Source: Micromonospora qiuiae (GTDB taxonomy: Bacteria; Actinomycetota; Actinomycetes; Mycobacteriales; Micromonosporaceae). Taken from it: a DNA stretch of 64,000 bases. Shown piece by piece: positions 17,430 through 25,863 of the stretch. Every line of letters begins with the position of its first letter. Positions within the stretch are counted from its first letter, which is position 1. The notes below the pieces were generated by a model. That model was not told the DNA's origin. It did no database searches and saw only the letters and a program-made list of their open reading frames with translations. The stretch is from positions 62,001 to 126,000 of the forward strand of contig NZ_BOPC01000011.1 in assembly GCF_016863555.1 (NCBI RefSeq). Direction: 5' to 3'. The position numbers were made by a program, and so were the translations under genes.

Positions 17430-18740
17430 ACCCAGTTCCTTGATCCGGATGTTGCGGAACGACACGTCGTCGCCGGTGCCGTGGTTCTGGATGCCGATGT
17501 GGCCGGCGAGCGACCGGTTCGGGTCGGTGTTGGTGAAGTCGTTGATCTTCACACCGTTCAGGAAGACCTGCAGGCGCGACCCTTCCACCAACAGTTCGTA
17601 GGTGTTCCACTCCCCCGCCGGGTTCAGCGCAGCGTCCCGGGCGGCGATGTCGGCGGCCTTGAAGCCGTAGATCGCGCCGGTGGTCTTGTCCGGCGTGTCG
17701 GTGGGGTCGATCTGGACCTCGTAGCCTCTGTTGATCGCCGAGTTCGGATCGCTCGACGGCGGGAAGCCGATGAAGACGCCCGAGTTGTCGTCCCCGGGGA
17801 TCCGCCAGTCCAGCTTCAGCGAGAAGTTGGTGAACTGCTTGGCGCTGTACCAGAACAGCCCCATCCCGCCGACCGAGCTCAGGGTGGCGTCGGAGTTGGT
17901 GAAGCTGCCCGGCCCGGCCTGGGACCAGCCGGTGGTCGAGCCGTTGTAGAGGGTGGTGTAGCCGGTCTCCGGGCGGCAGTCTGCCTTGGTGCGGCCGGCG
18001 GCGTACCGGATGCCGCCGAGCAGGTGTGCCCGGAAAGCCGGGTCGGAGTACGACGCCTGGGTATGGCCGGCGCCGGTGTAGAACGACCGGCCACCGCTGT
18101 ACGTCTTGCACCAGGCGAGCGGGTGGTCGGCACCCATCACGCCGCCGGAGTACGACGACTCGTCGAGGTTGGCCAGGATGCGGGCACCCGAACGGGCGTT
18201 GGTCTGGTAGTCGTACCACTCGTCGGTGCGGGTCCAGGTCTGCGGCAGGTGGGCGGTGGCCGCGTGGGCCCGGTTCTCCACCCGGACCCGGGCCTGCTGG
18301 ATGGCCGGGTGCGAGCGGAAGTACGCCCCGACCAGGTTGCCGTAGAAGGACCAGCCGTACTCGGTGTCGGCGGCGGAGTGCACGCCGACGTAGCCGCCGC
18401 CGGCGCCGATGTACGACTCGAAGGCGGTCTGCTGGCTGGCGTTGAGCACGTCACCGGTGGTGTTGAGGAAGACCACCGCCTCGTACTGGGCGAGGTTGCC
18501 GGTGGTGAAGGCGTTGGCGTCCTCGGTGGCGGTGACGGTGAAGCTGTTCGCCGCGCCCAGGTCACGGATGGTCTGGATGCCCACGGGGATGGAGTCGTGC
18601 CGGAAGCCGGCCGTCTTGGAGAAGACCAGCACGTCGTACGGGGTGTCGGCGGCGCTGGCGGGGGTGGCCGGTGCGGTGCAGGCCAGGACGGCGAGGACGG
18701 CGGTGGCCAGGCCGAGGGTGGGTCGGAGGAGTCTGCGCAT
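17022..18740 (-). CDS. Secreted ThuA - DUF1080 (3-keto-disaccharide hydrolase) - ricin lectin protein
   Basis: 572-residue exported protein. Sec signal 1-31 (MRRLLRPTLGLATAVLAVLA, cut near ASA-AD). ThuA domain ~34-245 (DVLVFSKTAGFRHDSIPVGI; GGGYVGVHSAADTEYGW; GADHPLAWCKTYSGGRSFYT). DUF1080/3-keto-disaccharide hydrolase domain ~258-440 (TLYNGSTTGWSQAGPGSF; FSLKLDWRIPGDDNSGVFIG; NTYELLVEGSRLQVFLNGVK; GHIGIQNHGTGDDVSFRNIR). A Pro/Ser linker leads to a ricin-type beta-trefoil (~450-572) with three QxW-like repeats (QTWTVTPN, QVWSAQSN, QRWVLP). ThuA and DUF1080 both occur with 3-keto-glycoside metabolism, so this looks like an anchored glycoside-splitting protein. It shares a near-identical lectin end with the next upstream gene. 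Confidence 0.92.
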   Translation of the reverse strand: MRRLLRPTLGLATAVLAVLACTAPATPASAADTPYDVLVFSKTAGFRHDSIPVGIQTIRDLGAANSFTVTATEDANAFTTGNLAQYEAVVFLNTTGDVLNASQQTAFESYIGAGGGYVGVHSAADTEYGWSFYGNLVGAYFRSHPAIQQARVRVENRAHAATAHLPQTWTRTDEWYDYQTNARSGARILANLDESSYSGGVMGADHPLAWCKTYSGGRSFYTGAGHTQASYSDPAFRAHLLGGIRYAAGRTKADCRPETGYTTLYNGSTTGWSQAGPGSFTNSDATLSSVGGMGLFWYSAKQFTNFSLKLDWRIPGDDNSGVFIGFPPSSDPNSAINRGYEVQIDPTDTPDKTTGAIYGFKAADIAARDAALNPAGEWNTYELLVEGSRLQVFLNGVKINDFTNTDPNRSLAGHIGIQNHGTGDDVSFRNIRIKELGGTNPPPSGDRTGRITGLAGKCLDVRNGSSADGTQIQIWTCNGAAGQTWTVTPNSTIRALGKCLDVNGAGSADGTKIQLWTCHGGAAQVWSAQSNGTLRNPNSGKCLDVSNNSSADGQAVHLWTCHNNANQRWVLP

Positions 18741-18767
18741 GTCGCTCTCCCAACGATCGTTGTGTTA

Positions 18768-18819
18768 GGAGGGGCCCCTTTTACAACACTAGGCGTTAAC
18801 AAGGGGCCCTTCCTTGCAT
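18768..18819 (-). repeat. GGGCCC palindromic repeat, copy 2
   Basis: Same element as copy 1, directly after the stop of the gene at 18820 and 28 bp before the start of the gene ending at 17022. Its right part (from 18791) belongs to the 437-bp duplication. Confidence 0.75.
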
Positions 18820-19227
18820 CTACGGAAGTACCCAGCGCTGGTTGGCGTTGGTGTGACAGGTCCACAGGTGCACGACCTGCCCGTCGGCCGAACTGTTGTT
18901 CGACACATCCAGACACTTGCCCGAGTTCGGGTTACGCAACGTGCCGTTGGACTGCGCCGACCACACCTGCGCAGCGCCACCGTGACACGTCCACAACTGG
19001 ATCTTCGTACCATCCGCCGAGCCGGCACCGTTGACATCCAGACACTTGCCCAACGCCCGGATCGTCGAGTTCGGCGTCACCGTCCACGTCTGGCCCGCGG
19101 CACCGTTACACGTCCAGATCTGGATCTGCGTACCATCCGCCGACGAACCATCACGCGCATCCAGACACTTACCCGCCAGACCGGTGATCGGACCGGTGCG
19201 GTCGCCACTCGGCGGCGGGTTGCTGCC
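18791..19227 (-). repeat. 437-bp direct duplication, copy B (ricin-lectin coding end)
   Basis: Partner of 16993-17429. Both copies are in the same orientation and reading frame, so homologous recombination between them would remove the 1.8-kb ThuA/DUF1080 gene and leave this gene intact. Confidence 0.9.
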
Positions 19228-21702
19228 GGTGGTGAAGGCGAACGAGTCCAGGTCGTAGAGGAAGCCGGTGCCCGAGCCGGCGAAGGTCAGGTAGAGGGTG
19301 GTGGTGCCGGTGGGCGGGTTGGTGATGCTGCCGGTGACCGTGGTGAAGGTGTCCCAGCCGCCGGTGACCGGGACGGTCGCCGAGCCGAGCACGGTGCCGG
19401 TGGCCGAGCCGGCCCGCACCTGGAGGGTGCCACCGGATCCGGCCGAGGAGACCCGGGCGCTGAACGAGGTGACGTTGCCGATCCGGTAGGGCTCGAACGC
19501 GATCCAGTCACCGTTGTTGATGTTGCCGACGGTCTTGCCGCCCTCGGCGGCCGTCTTGTCGAAGGTGTCGACGCCGGAGGCGGTCTTGAAGTGCTCCGCC
19601 TGCCGCTTGCGGGGCTGGAGGGTGTGCTGGGTGTGGGTGGTCAGGCCGCCGGCGTCGGTGTATTCGGCGTCGAAGATGCCGAAGATGTTCGCGGCATCGT
19701 CGTGCTCGCCGTCGACCGGCACGGCGATCGTGCCGGAGCAACCGTTCTGCGAGGTGATCTGGTGACCGTGGTTGTCGTGGCCCAGCACGTAGGTCATCTT
19801 GACCTTGCGGCAGTCGATGGTGCCGTCCTCCGGGTCGGTGACCGTGATGCTGAACGGCACGGTGTCGCCGAAGCTGAACAGCTGCCCGTTGGCGGGGCTG
19901 GTGATGGTGACCGTCGGCGCGGTGTTGCCGACCCCGATCCGTACGCTCGCCGTGCCGGTGGCGCCCTGCGGGTCGCGTACGGTCAGCGTGGCCGTGTAGT
20001 TGCCGTTCGCGGTGTACGTCTTGGTCGGGTTCGCCGCCGTCGAGGTGGTGCCGTCGCCGAACGCCCAGGAGTAGGTCAACGCCCCGCCCTCCGGGTCCGA
20101 CGACCCGGCCGAGGAGAAGTTCACGGTCAACGGGGCGACGCCGGAGGTCTTGTCGGCCGAGGCCACCGCCGTCGGCGCCCGGTTGCCGGAGCCGACGTAG
20201 TCGTAGCGGTACAGGGCCGAGTTGTGGTCGCCGTTGTAGTAGCCGGTGCCGTAGTCCAGCACGTAGAGGGCGCCGTCCGGGCCGAACGCCATGTCCATGA
20301 CCTGCTTGCCGTTCCACGGGAAGGAGGCGTCGATGCCGGCTATCGAGCCGTTCGCGTTGACGTGGATCGGCTTGATCCAGCCCCGGCCGAACTCGCCGGC
20401 GAAGAACAGCCCGTCGAAGCTCTGCGGCCACTTGGTGGCCGAGTTCAGGGCGGCGTCGTAGCGGTAGACCGGGCCGGCCATCGGCGACTCGGAGCCGCTG
20501 CCGAACTCCGGCGGGCTGCCGGCGTCACCGGCGTACCGGATCCAGGACGGCTTGGCCGGTGGCAGGGTGGTCAGGCCGGTGTTGCGGAACGAGCTGTTGG
20601 TCGCGCCGCCGGTGCAGTTGAACTTCGGGCCGGCGGTGTTGTTGGCGAAGTTCCACTTGGCGTACGTCTCGTTGGCGGTGTTGGTGCCGGTGCAGTACGG
20701 CCAGCCGTAGAAGCCGGGCTCGGTGATCCGGTTGAACTCCACCTGCCCACTGGGGCCACGGTTGGTGGTCGAGCCCGCGTCCGGCCCGTAGTCGCCGACG
20801 TAGATGATGCCGGTGGCCTTGTCGACGCTCATCCGGAACGGGTTGCGCAGGCCCATCGCGTAGATCTCCGGACGGGTCCGGGCGGTGCCGGGGGCGAACA
20901 GGTTGCCGGCCGGGATCGAGTACGACCCGTCGGCGTTGACCTTGATCCGCAGGATCTTGCCGCGCAGGTCGTTGGTGTTGGCCGCGCTGCGCTGTGCGTC
21001 GTACGCCGGGTTGCGGTCGGTCCGCTCGTCGATCGGGGAGTACCCGCCGGAGGCGAAGGGGTTGGTGTCGTCGCCGGTGGACAGGTACAGGTTGCCCGCG
21101 GCGTCGAAGTCGATGTCGCCACCCGCGTGGCAACAGTTACCCCGGTCGGCGGCGACATCGAGAATGTCGACCTTGCTGGCCTGGTTGAGGGTGAAGTCGG
21201 CGTTCAGGGTGAACCGGGACAACCGGTTGACGCCCTGCCAGGCGGACCAGTTGGAGCCGGTGGCGGGGGCGTCGCCGCCGGGGGTGTTCAGCGGCGGCGC
21301 GTAGTAGAGGAAGATGTGCCGGTTGGTGGCGAAGTTCGGGTCCACTCCGATGCCCTGCAGCCCGTCCTCGTCGTGGGTGTAGACGGGGATGTTGCCGATC
21401 ACGGAGGTGTTGCCGGCCGCGTCGGTACGGCGCAGCGTCCCGTTGCGGGCGGTGTGCAGGACGGAGCGGTCCGGCAGCACCGCGAGGGTCATCGGCTCCC
21501 CGACCTCGGCGACCCCCTTGGCGAGGGTGACCTGCTGGAAGTCGCTGCCGACGATGGGATGGGCCTGCGCCGGGGTCGGGCCACCGAGCGGGGCCGGGCC
21601 GGTGGCGAGGGCGACCGTGCCGGCTGTGGCGACCAGGAGTAGCGCCGAGCTGGCGGAGGACCACCGCGTGGTGCGGCGGGAGAGTGAGTCCGGTGTGGAC
21701 AT
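18820..21702 (-). CDS. Secreted sugar dehydrogenase propeller - PKD - CBM6-like - ricin lectin protein
   Basis: 960 residues from the ATG at 21702 (GGAAGGGA upstream); the frame is open to 21831 but that part is not a signal peptide. Export signal ~1-47 (RRTTRWSSASSALLLVATAG, cut near AQAHP). A glucose/sorbosone dehydrogenase-like propeller (~50-500) contains VYTHDEDGLQGIGVDPNF, AGGDIDFDAAGNLYLSTGDD, ANTNDLRGKILRIKVN and AMGLRNPFRMSVD. Then PKD (~505-590, LTYSWAFGDGTTS), an Ig-like region with VLGHDNHGHQ, a CBM6-like domain (~700-830, NGDWIAFEPYRIGNVTSFSA) and a ricin beta-trefoil (~834-960). It mirrors the protein at 9834 but has a lectin and no ThuA; ThuA is instead in the gene just downstream. 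It probably oxidises sugar ends on polymers. Confidence 0.91.
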   Translation of the reverse strand: MSTPDSLSRRTTRWSSASSALLLVATAGTVALATGPAPLGGPTPAQAHPIVGSDFQQVTLAKGVAEVGEPMTLAVLPDRSVLHTARNGTLRRTDAAGNTSVIGNIPVYTHDEDGLQGIGVDPNFATNRHIFLYYAPPLNTPGGDAPATGSNWSAWQGVNRLSRFTLNADFTLNQASKVDILDVAADRGNCCHAGGDIDFDAAGNLYLSTGDDTNPFASGGYSPIDERTDRNPAYDAQRSAANTNDLRGKILRIKVNADGSYSIPAGNLFAPGTARTRPEIYAMGLRNPFRMSVDKATGIIYVGDYGPDAGSTTNRGPSGQVEFNRITEPGFYGWPYCTGTNTANETYAKWNFANNTAGPKFNCTGGATNSSFRNTGLTTLPPAKPSWIRYAGDAGSPPEFGSGSESPMAGPVYRYDAALNSATKWPQSFDGLFFAGEFGRGWIKPIHVNANGSIAGIDASFPWNGKQVMDMAFGPDGALYVLDYGTGYYNGDHNSALYRYDYVGSGNRAPTAVASADKTSGVAPLTVNFSSAGSSDPEGGALTYSWAFGDGTTSTAANPTKTYTANGNYTATLTVRDPQGATGTASVRIGVGNTAPTVTITSPANGQLFSFGDTVPFSITVTDPEDGTIDCRKVKMTYVLGHDNHGHQITSQNGCSGTIAVPVDGEHDDAANIFGIFDAEYTDAGGLTTHTQHTLQPRKRQAEHFKTASGVDTFDKTAAEGGKTVGNINNGDWIAFEPYRIGNVTSFSARVSSAGSGGTLQVRAGSATGTVLGSATVPVTGGWDTFTTVTGSITNPPTGTTTLYLTFAGSGTGFLYDLDSFAFTTGSNPPPSGDRTGPITGLAGKCLDARDGSSADGTQIQIWTCNGAAGQTWTVTPNSTIRALGKCLDVNGAGSADGTKIQLWTCHGGAAQVWSAQSNGTLRNPNSGKCLDVSNNSSADGQVVHLWTCHTNANQRWVLP

Positions 21703-22101
21703 TGGGTTGTCGTCCCTTCCTGACGAGGACTGCCAGGGCGGGCGCGCCGTCGCGCCGGGTGCCAGGGGATGCCGTCGGCCGCCGGGCGCAGCACCCGGTC
21801 GGCCGTGACCGCCGACGGCCGGCGGCCACATGCTCGGCGGTCACCGTTGAACCCGCTCAACCCCGCATCGCAGCCTCTGCCAGGGCGCGGGCTCCATGCC
21901 GTTGAGAGGGTTCGGTCGATGGGTTCCCGCGCCGCCGGTTCACCTCGACGAAACATTTCGGTGTTGACGACGACACTAAATGAGATATGTCTATGTGTCC
22001 ATACCTTCCGCCGACACGGTATGGACTTTTGTCGATTTGATCGGAAGTTGGCGACGCCGCACCGGCTCCGGCACGGTCTGCGTGTCCAGCAGGCCGTCAG
22101 C
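21703..22101. promoter_or_regulatory. 400-bp intergenic region with candidate operators
   Basis: No gene seen. It should hold the promoter of the minus-strand gene starting at 21702. It contains TCGACGAAACATTTCG (21945-21960; inner arms CGAAA/TTTCG), a perfect 9-bp inverted repeat GTCCATACC/GGTATGGAC (21997-22005 with 22018-22026), and CTTTTGTC (about 22025-22032). The TCGACGAAA and CTTTTGTC words recur before the ROK gene at 37135. AT content rises around 21950-22050. Confidence 0.45.
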
Positions 22102-23169
22102 TCACTGCTGGCGGTTGATCGCCTGGGCGGCCAACGCGGCCAACGCCGCCCGGCTCTCCTCGGCCAGCTCGGTCTGTTCAAGCGCGGCCAGGGCGGCGTC
22201 GGCCCGCACCTGGATCATCTGCTCGATCTTCGCCCGCGCCCCGGTGTCCTCGATGATCTTTCGCAGCTCGGCGCCGCCGGCCGCGTCCAGGTCGGGATTG
22301 CCGAACAGCTCCCGCAGTCGCGCGCTCTGGCTCCGGTCGGCGGCGTCGCGGGCCATCGCCATCATCACCGTGGGCTTGCCCTCGCGCAGGTCGTCCAGGA
22401 CGGACTTGCCGGTGACCTCCGGGTCGCCGAAGACCCCGAGCACGTCGTCGCGAAGCTGGAAGGCGTCCCCGAGTGGGTCGCCGAAGTCGGCCAACGCCGC
22501 GATCAACTCGCGCGGCGCCCCGGCCAGCGCGGCACCGATCTGCAACGGCCGGGTGACGGTGTACCGCGCCCCCTTCATCCGGATCACGGTGAGCGCGCTG
22601 GCGACCGAGCCGTCACCCACCGCGGAGACCAGGTCGAGATACTCCCCCGCGATCACCTCGGTACGCATCAGCGCGAAGACGCCGTACCCGCGGTGCACCG
22701 CCTCCGTGCTCAGCCCGCACTCGTGGAACATCTGATCGGCCCAGGCGGCGCAGAGATCGCCGCAGAGCAGGGCGGTGTTGCGCCCGTACGCCTCCGGGTC
22801 GCCCCGCCAGGACGAGCGGGCGTGCAGATCGGCGAAGATCCGGTGCACCGAGGGCTCGCCCCGACGGCGGTCGCTGCCGTCGAGGATGTCGTCGTGGATC
22901 AGCGCGAAGGCGTGGAACAGCTCCAACGCGGCAGCGGCGATCACGATCGGGGTGCAGTCCGGGCCGCCCGCTCCCCGCCAGCCCCAGTAGCAGAAGAGCG
23001 GGCGCAGCCGCTTGCCGCCGGTCAGCACGAAGCGGTGCAGCGTGGTGAACACCCCCCTGGGCGCGCCGTCCGGCCAGTCCGGGTCCTGACGGTCGAGGAA
23101 GGCGGTCAGCTCGGCGTCGAACCGAGCACGCAGCTCGCCCGCGTCGGTGGGCACCGCCGTGACGGTCAC
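22102..23169 (-). CDS. Trans-type polyprenyl diphosphate synthase (GGPP synthase-like)
   Basis: 355 residues; condenses IPP onto an allylic diphosphate to give a C15-C20 or longer chain. The first Asp-rich motif is HDDILDGSDRRRGEPSVH (DDILD), the second is QLRDDVLGVFGDPEVTGKS (DDVLG with D further on, a common bacterial variant); GGKRLRP and KPTVMMAMA are also present. GTG start at 23169 overlaps the stop of the upstream phosphatase-like gene (GTGA), so it is the last gene of the eight-gene ebo-like operon. It probably supplies the prenyl donor to the UbiA-type enzyme encoded at 28236. Chain length cannot be read off with confidence. Confidence 0.93.
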   Translation of the reverse strand: MTVTAVPTDAGELRARFDAELTAFLDRQDPDWPDGAPRGVFTTLHRFVLTGGKRLRPLFCYWGWRGAGGPDCTPIVIAAAALELFHAFALIHDDILDGSDRRRGEPSVHRIFADLHARSSWRGDPEAYGRNTALLCGDLCAAWADQMFHECGLSTEAVHRGYGVFALMRTEVIAGEYLDLVSAVGDGSVASALTVIRMKGARYTVTRPLQIGAALAGAPRELIAALADFGDPLGDAFQLRDDVLGVFGDPEVTGKSVLDDLREGKPTVMMAMARDAADRSQSARLRELFGNPDLDAAGGAELRKIIEDTGARAKIEQMIQVRADAALAALEQTELAEESRAALAALAAQAINRQQ

Positions 23170-24554
23170 GACCTCTCCAACCCGGCCAGTTCCAGCAGCA
23201 GCCCCTTCACCTCCGTGGCGGCTATCCGATCCCGGGCCGCCGACGCGTCGGAGCAGAGCAGCACCGGGGCGTCGGCGGGGTCGGTCGGCAGCCGCCCGTG
23301 CGAGCCCCGCACCGCCCGTGCCCCGGCGTCCAGCCCGACCACGCTCATCAGGTACCGCATGCCGAGCTTCTTGCGAGCCAGCGCGACAGCGGCGCGCCGC
23401 TTCGCCGCGCCCGGCGCGGCCGGATCGAAGAACAGCTCCGCCGGGTCGTACCCGGGCTTGCGGTGGATCTCGACCAGCCGCGCGAAGTCCGGTGCGCGGA
23501 CGTCGTCCAGCCAGTAGTAGTAGGTGAACCAGGCGTCCGGCTCGGCCACCAGCACCAGCTCACCGGCGCGCGGGTGGTCCAGGCCGTGGGCCGCCTTGCC
23601 GGCGGCGTCGAGCACCTCGGCCACCCCGGGCAGCGCCGCGCAGAGCTTCGCCACCGCCGGTACGTCCGCCGGATCGCGCACGTAGACGTGGGCGATCTGG
23701 TGGTCGGCGACCGCGAACGCCCGCGAGGTCCACGGGTCGAGGTACTCCATGCCGGCCTGGGTGTACACCCGCAGCAGCCCCTCGGAACGCAGCAGCCGGT
23801 TCACGTCGACCGGCCGGGAGACGTCGGTGATGCCGTACTCCGACAGCACCACCACCGTCGTGTCCCGCGCCTGCGCAGCGTCCAACAGCGGGGCGAGCAC
23901 GCCGTCCAGTTCGGTGGCCGCGGCGGCCGCCTGCGGCGAGGATGGACCGAAGCGTTGCAGGTCGTAATCCAGGTGCGGGACGTAGACCAGAGTCAGGTCC
24001 GGCGACTGCTCGGCGAGGATCCGCTCGGCGGCCCGGCAGATCCACCGCGACGACGCCAGCCCCGCCCCCGGCCCCCAGTAGCTGAACAGCGGGAAGGTGC
24101 CCAGCGCGTCGGTGAGCTGGTCGTGCAGCTCCGGTGGGTCGGTGTAGCAGTCGGGGTCCTTGCGCCCGTCGGCGTGGTACACCGGGCGCGGGGTGACGGT
24201 CCAGTCCACGTCCGCGCCCATCGCGTACCACCAGCAGACGTTCGCCACCGTGTAGTCCGGCCGGACCCGGCGGGCCGCCTGCCACAGCTTCTCTCCTCCG
24301 ACCAGCGCGTTGTGCTGCCGCCAGAGCAGTACCTCGCCGAGGTCCCGGAAGTACCACCCGTTGCCGACGATCCCGTGATCGGCGGGGAGTGCCCCGGTGA
24401 GGAAGGTCGACTGCACCGAACAGGTGACCGCCGGCAGCACCGTGCCCAGCTCGGCGCGGAACCCGGCGTCGGCCAGCGCCCGCAGCCGGGGCATGTGCGC
24501 CAGCAGACGCGGGGTCAGCCCCACCACGTCCAGCACCAGAAGTTTCTGACTCAC
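23166..24554 (-). CDS. Alkaline phosphatase superfamily protein, EboF-like
   Basis: 462 residues from the GTG at 24554 (purine-rich AAAGGCGG upstream); a GTG at 24575 lies inside a repeat. This is a nucleotide pyrophosphatase/phosphodiesterase-type fold: KLLVLDVVGLTPRLL near the start (metal-binding Asp), LPAVTCSVQSTFLTGALPAD with the likely nucleophile Thr, HGIVGNGWYFRDLGEVLLW, YVPHLDYDLQRFGPSS and VVVLSEYGITDVSRPVDVNR, ending with LARKKLGMRYLMSVVGLDAG. No signal peptide, so it should be cytoplasmic. EboF-type proteins are part of the ebo cluster known from cyanobacteria and pseudomonads; their substrate is unknown. Its stop overlaps the next start (GTGA). Confidence 0.86.
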   Translation of the reverse strand: MSQKLLVLDVVGLTPRLLAHMPRLRALADAGFRAELGTVLPAVTCSVQSTFLTGALPADHGIVGNGWYFRDLGEVLLWRQHNALVGGEKLWQAARRVRPDYTVANVCWWYAMGADVDWTVTPRPVYHADGRKDPDCYTDPPELHDQLTDALGTFPLFSYWGPGAGLASSRWICRAAERILAEQSPDLTLVYVPHLDYDLQRFGPSSPQAAAAATELDGVLAPLLDAAQARDTTVVVLSEYGITDVSRPVDVNRLLRSEGLLRVYTQAGMEYLDPWTSRAFAVADHQIAHVYVRDPADVPAVAKLCAALPGVAEVLDAAGKAAHGLDHPRAGELVLVAEPDAWFTYYYWLDDVRAPDFARLVEIHRKPGYDPAELFFDPAAPGAAKRRAAVALARKKLGMRYLMSVVGLDAGARAVRGSHGRLPTDPADAPVLLCSDASAARDRIAATEVKGLLLELAGLERS

Positions 24555-24566
24555 GCTCTTACCGCC

Positions 24567-24679
24567 TTTGTTCACGACTGCGGGGCTCGCAAAACCGGCT
24601 CACTCCTCGCGCACACGGCATCACCTTTTGTTCGCGACTGCGGGGCTCGCAAAACCGGCTCACTCCTCGCGCTCACGGG
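24567..24679. repeat. Dispersed-type repeat in two tandem copies, 60-bp period
   Basis: Two copies (24567-24619 and 24627-24679) of a unit containing CGACTGCGGGGCTCGCAAAA then CCGGCTCACTCCTCGCG differ at only a few positions. It is the only real gap (about 120 bp) inside the ebo-like operon. The TGA stop of the upstream gene (24675-24673) lies within copy 2, and copy 1 reaches to just before the GTG of the next gene. I recall this unit as dispersed in Micromonospora-type genomes. Confidence 0.8.
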
Positions 24680-25863
24680 ATAACCGCCGTTTCGATCGGG
24701 GTCAGCCCGAGGGCGACCAACTCGTCTCGGGCGAAGCCCAGCTCGGCGGCGATCCCGGCGGCCAGCTCCGCGTCGGTGCTCGGGCGCCGCGCGGCCGGCA
24801 GCACCCCCCAGGTGTACGTCTCGACATCGAGGTGGTCGCAGCCCGCGTCGGGGCCGGCGAGGAGCGCGGCCAACGCGGCACGCAGCACCGGCACGGTCGA
24901 GCCCAGCGGCGGCTCGGGCGGGGCGTGCAGCGGCACGTGGTAGTGCACCCGCCACGGGCCCGGCAGCTCCGCGTCGAGCGCGGCGTCCAGGTCGTCGGAA
25001 GCCCAGGCCGGGTCCGCCGGGTCCGCCGCGGCGGCGCAGCCGGCAGCGCGGGTCTGGTGCAGGAAACGCGGCTCGACCCAGCGGCGCAGCGCGGCCGGAT
25101 CACCGGCCGGGTCGGCCGCCTCCAGCGCGGCGGACACCTGCACCTTCACCACCGGCAGGCCGGCCGCCGCCAGCCGGTCCAGGGCGGCAGCCGGCTCCTC
25201 CCAGGCGCAGGCGAGGTGGGCGAGGTCCAGGCAGACACCGAGCCGCGCGGTGTCCACTCCGGACAGCAGGGCCACGGCCTGGTCGGTGCTCTCCACCACG
25301 CAGCCGGGCTCCGGCTCGAAACCGACGCGCACCGGCCGACCGGTGTCCCGCTCGATGGCGGCCAGCCCGGTGGCGAGCTGGTCGAGACGACGCCGGGCGG
25401 CACCGGCCCGCGTGGCGTCCCACGGCGTCCGCCAGGCCAGCGGCAGGGTGGAGACCGAGCCCCGGGCGGCGTCGTCGGGCAGCAGGTCAGCGAGCACCCG
25501 AGCCAGGTCCAGGGTGTACCGGAGCCGGTCGGGAGTGGTCCAGTCCGGGTGGTACACCGCGCCCTTCACCACCGGCGTCTGAAAGGACGCGTACGGGAAA
25601 CCGTTGAGAGTGACCACCTCCAGGCCGCGTACCGACAGCTCGGTGCGCAACCGGCGACGGGCGTCCGGGTCGGCGGCCAGCTCGGCGGCGACCGGGGCGG
25701 CCAGCCACAGGCCGAGGCCGAGCAGGTCGGTGCCGAGGTGGGTGCGGACCGGCACCGCGTAGCGGTCGAACTGGTCGAGGAGACCGGCGAGGTCCTCGGC
25801 CGGATGCACGTTGGTGCAGTAGCCGAGGTGCACGGTGCGCCCGCCGGCGTGCCGCAGCCGCAT
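24673..25863 (-). CDS. eboE: EboE-like metabolite traffic protein (TIM-barrel)
   Basis: 396 residues. It starts at the ATG that overlaps the upstream stop (TGATG, 25865-25861). EboE family features: LGYCTNVHPAEDLAGLLDQF at the start, LRTELSVRGLEVVTLNGFPY, SFQTPVVKGAVYHPDWTTPD, VRVGFEPEPGCVVESTDQAV, RLGVCLDLAHLACAWEEP, and WRVHYHVPLHAPPEPP, with VETYTWGVLP near the C-terminus. These suggest a sugar-isomerase/AP-endonuclease-like barrel with His/Glu/Asp metal ligands (FEPEPG, DLAHLA, YHVPLH). In cyanobacteria the ebo genes are linked to moving a scytonemin precursor to the periplasm; the chemistry is not established. It ends inside a repeat. Confidence 0.88.
   Translation of the reverse strand: MRLRHAGGRTVHLGYCTNVHPAEDLAGLLDQFDRYAVPVRTHLGTDLLGLGLWLAAPVAAELAADPDARRRLRTELSVRGLEVVTLNGFPYASFQTPVVKGAVYHPDWTTPDRLRYTLDLARVLADLLPDDAARGSVSTLPLAWRTPWDATRAGAARRRLDQLATGLAAIERDTGRPVRVGFEPEPGCVVESTDQAVALLSGVDTARLGVCLDLAHLACAWEEPAAALDRLAAAGLPVVKVQVSAALEAADPAGDPAALRRWVEPRFLHQTRAAGCAAAADPADPAWASDDLDAALDAELPGPWRVHYHVPLHAPPEPPLGSTVPVLRAALAALLAGPDAGCDHLDVETYTWGVLPAARRPSTDAELAAGIAAELGFARDELVALGLTPIETAVIP

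Noticed and set aside
24567..24679. Possible attachment site or CRISPR-like pair
   Set aside because: Two nearly identical copies with a few-base spacer fit a tandem dispersed repeat; no integrase or cas gene is near.
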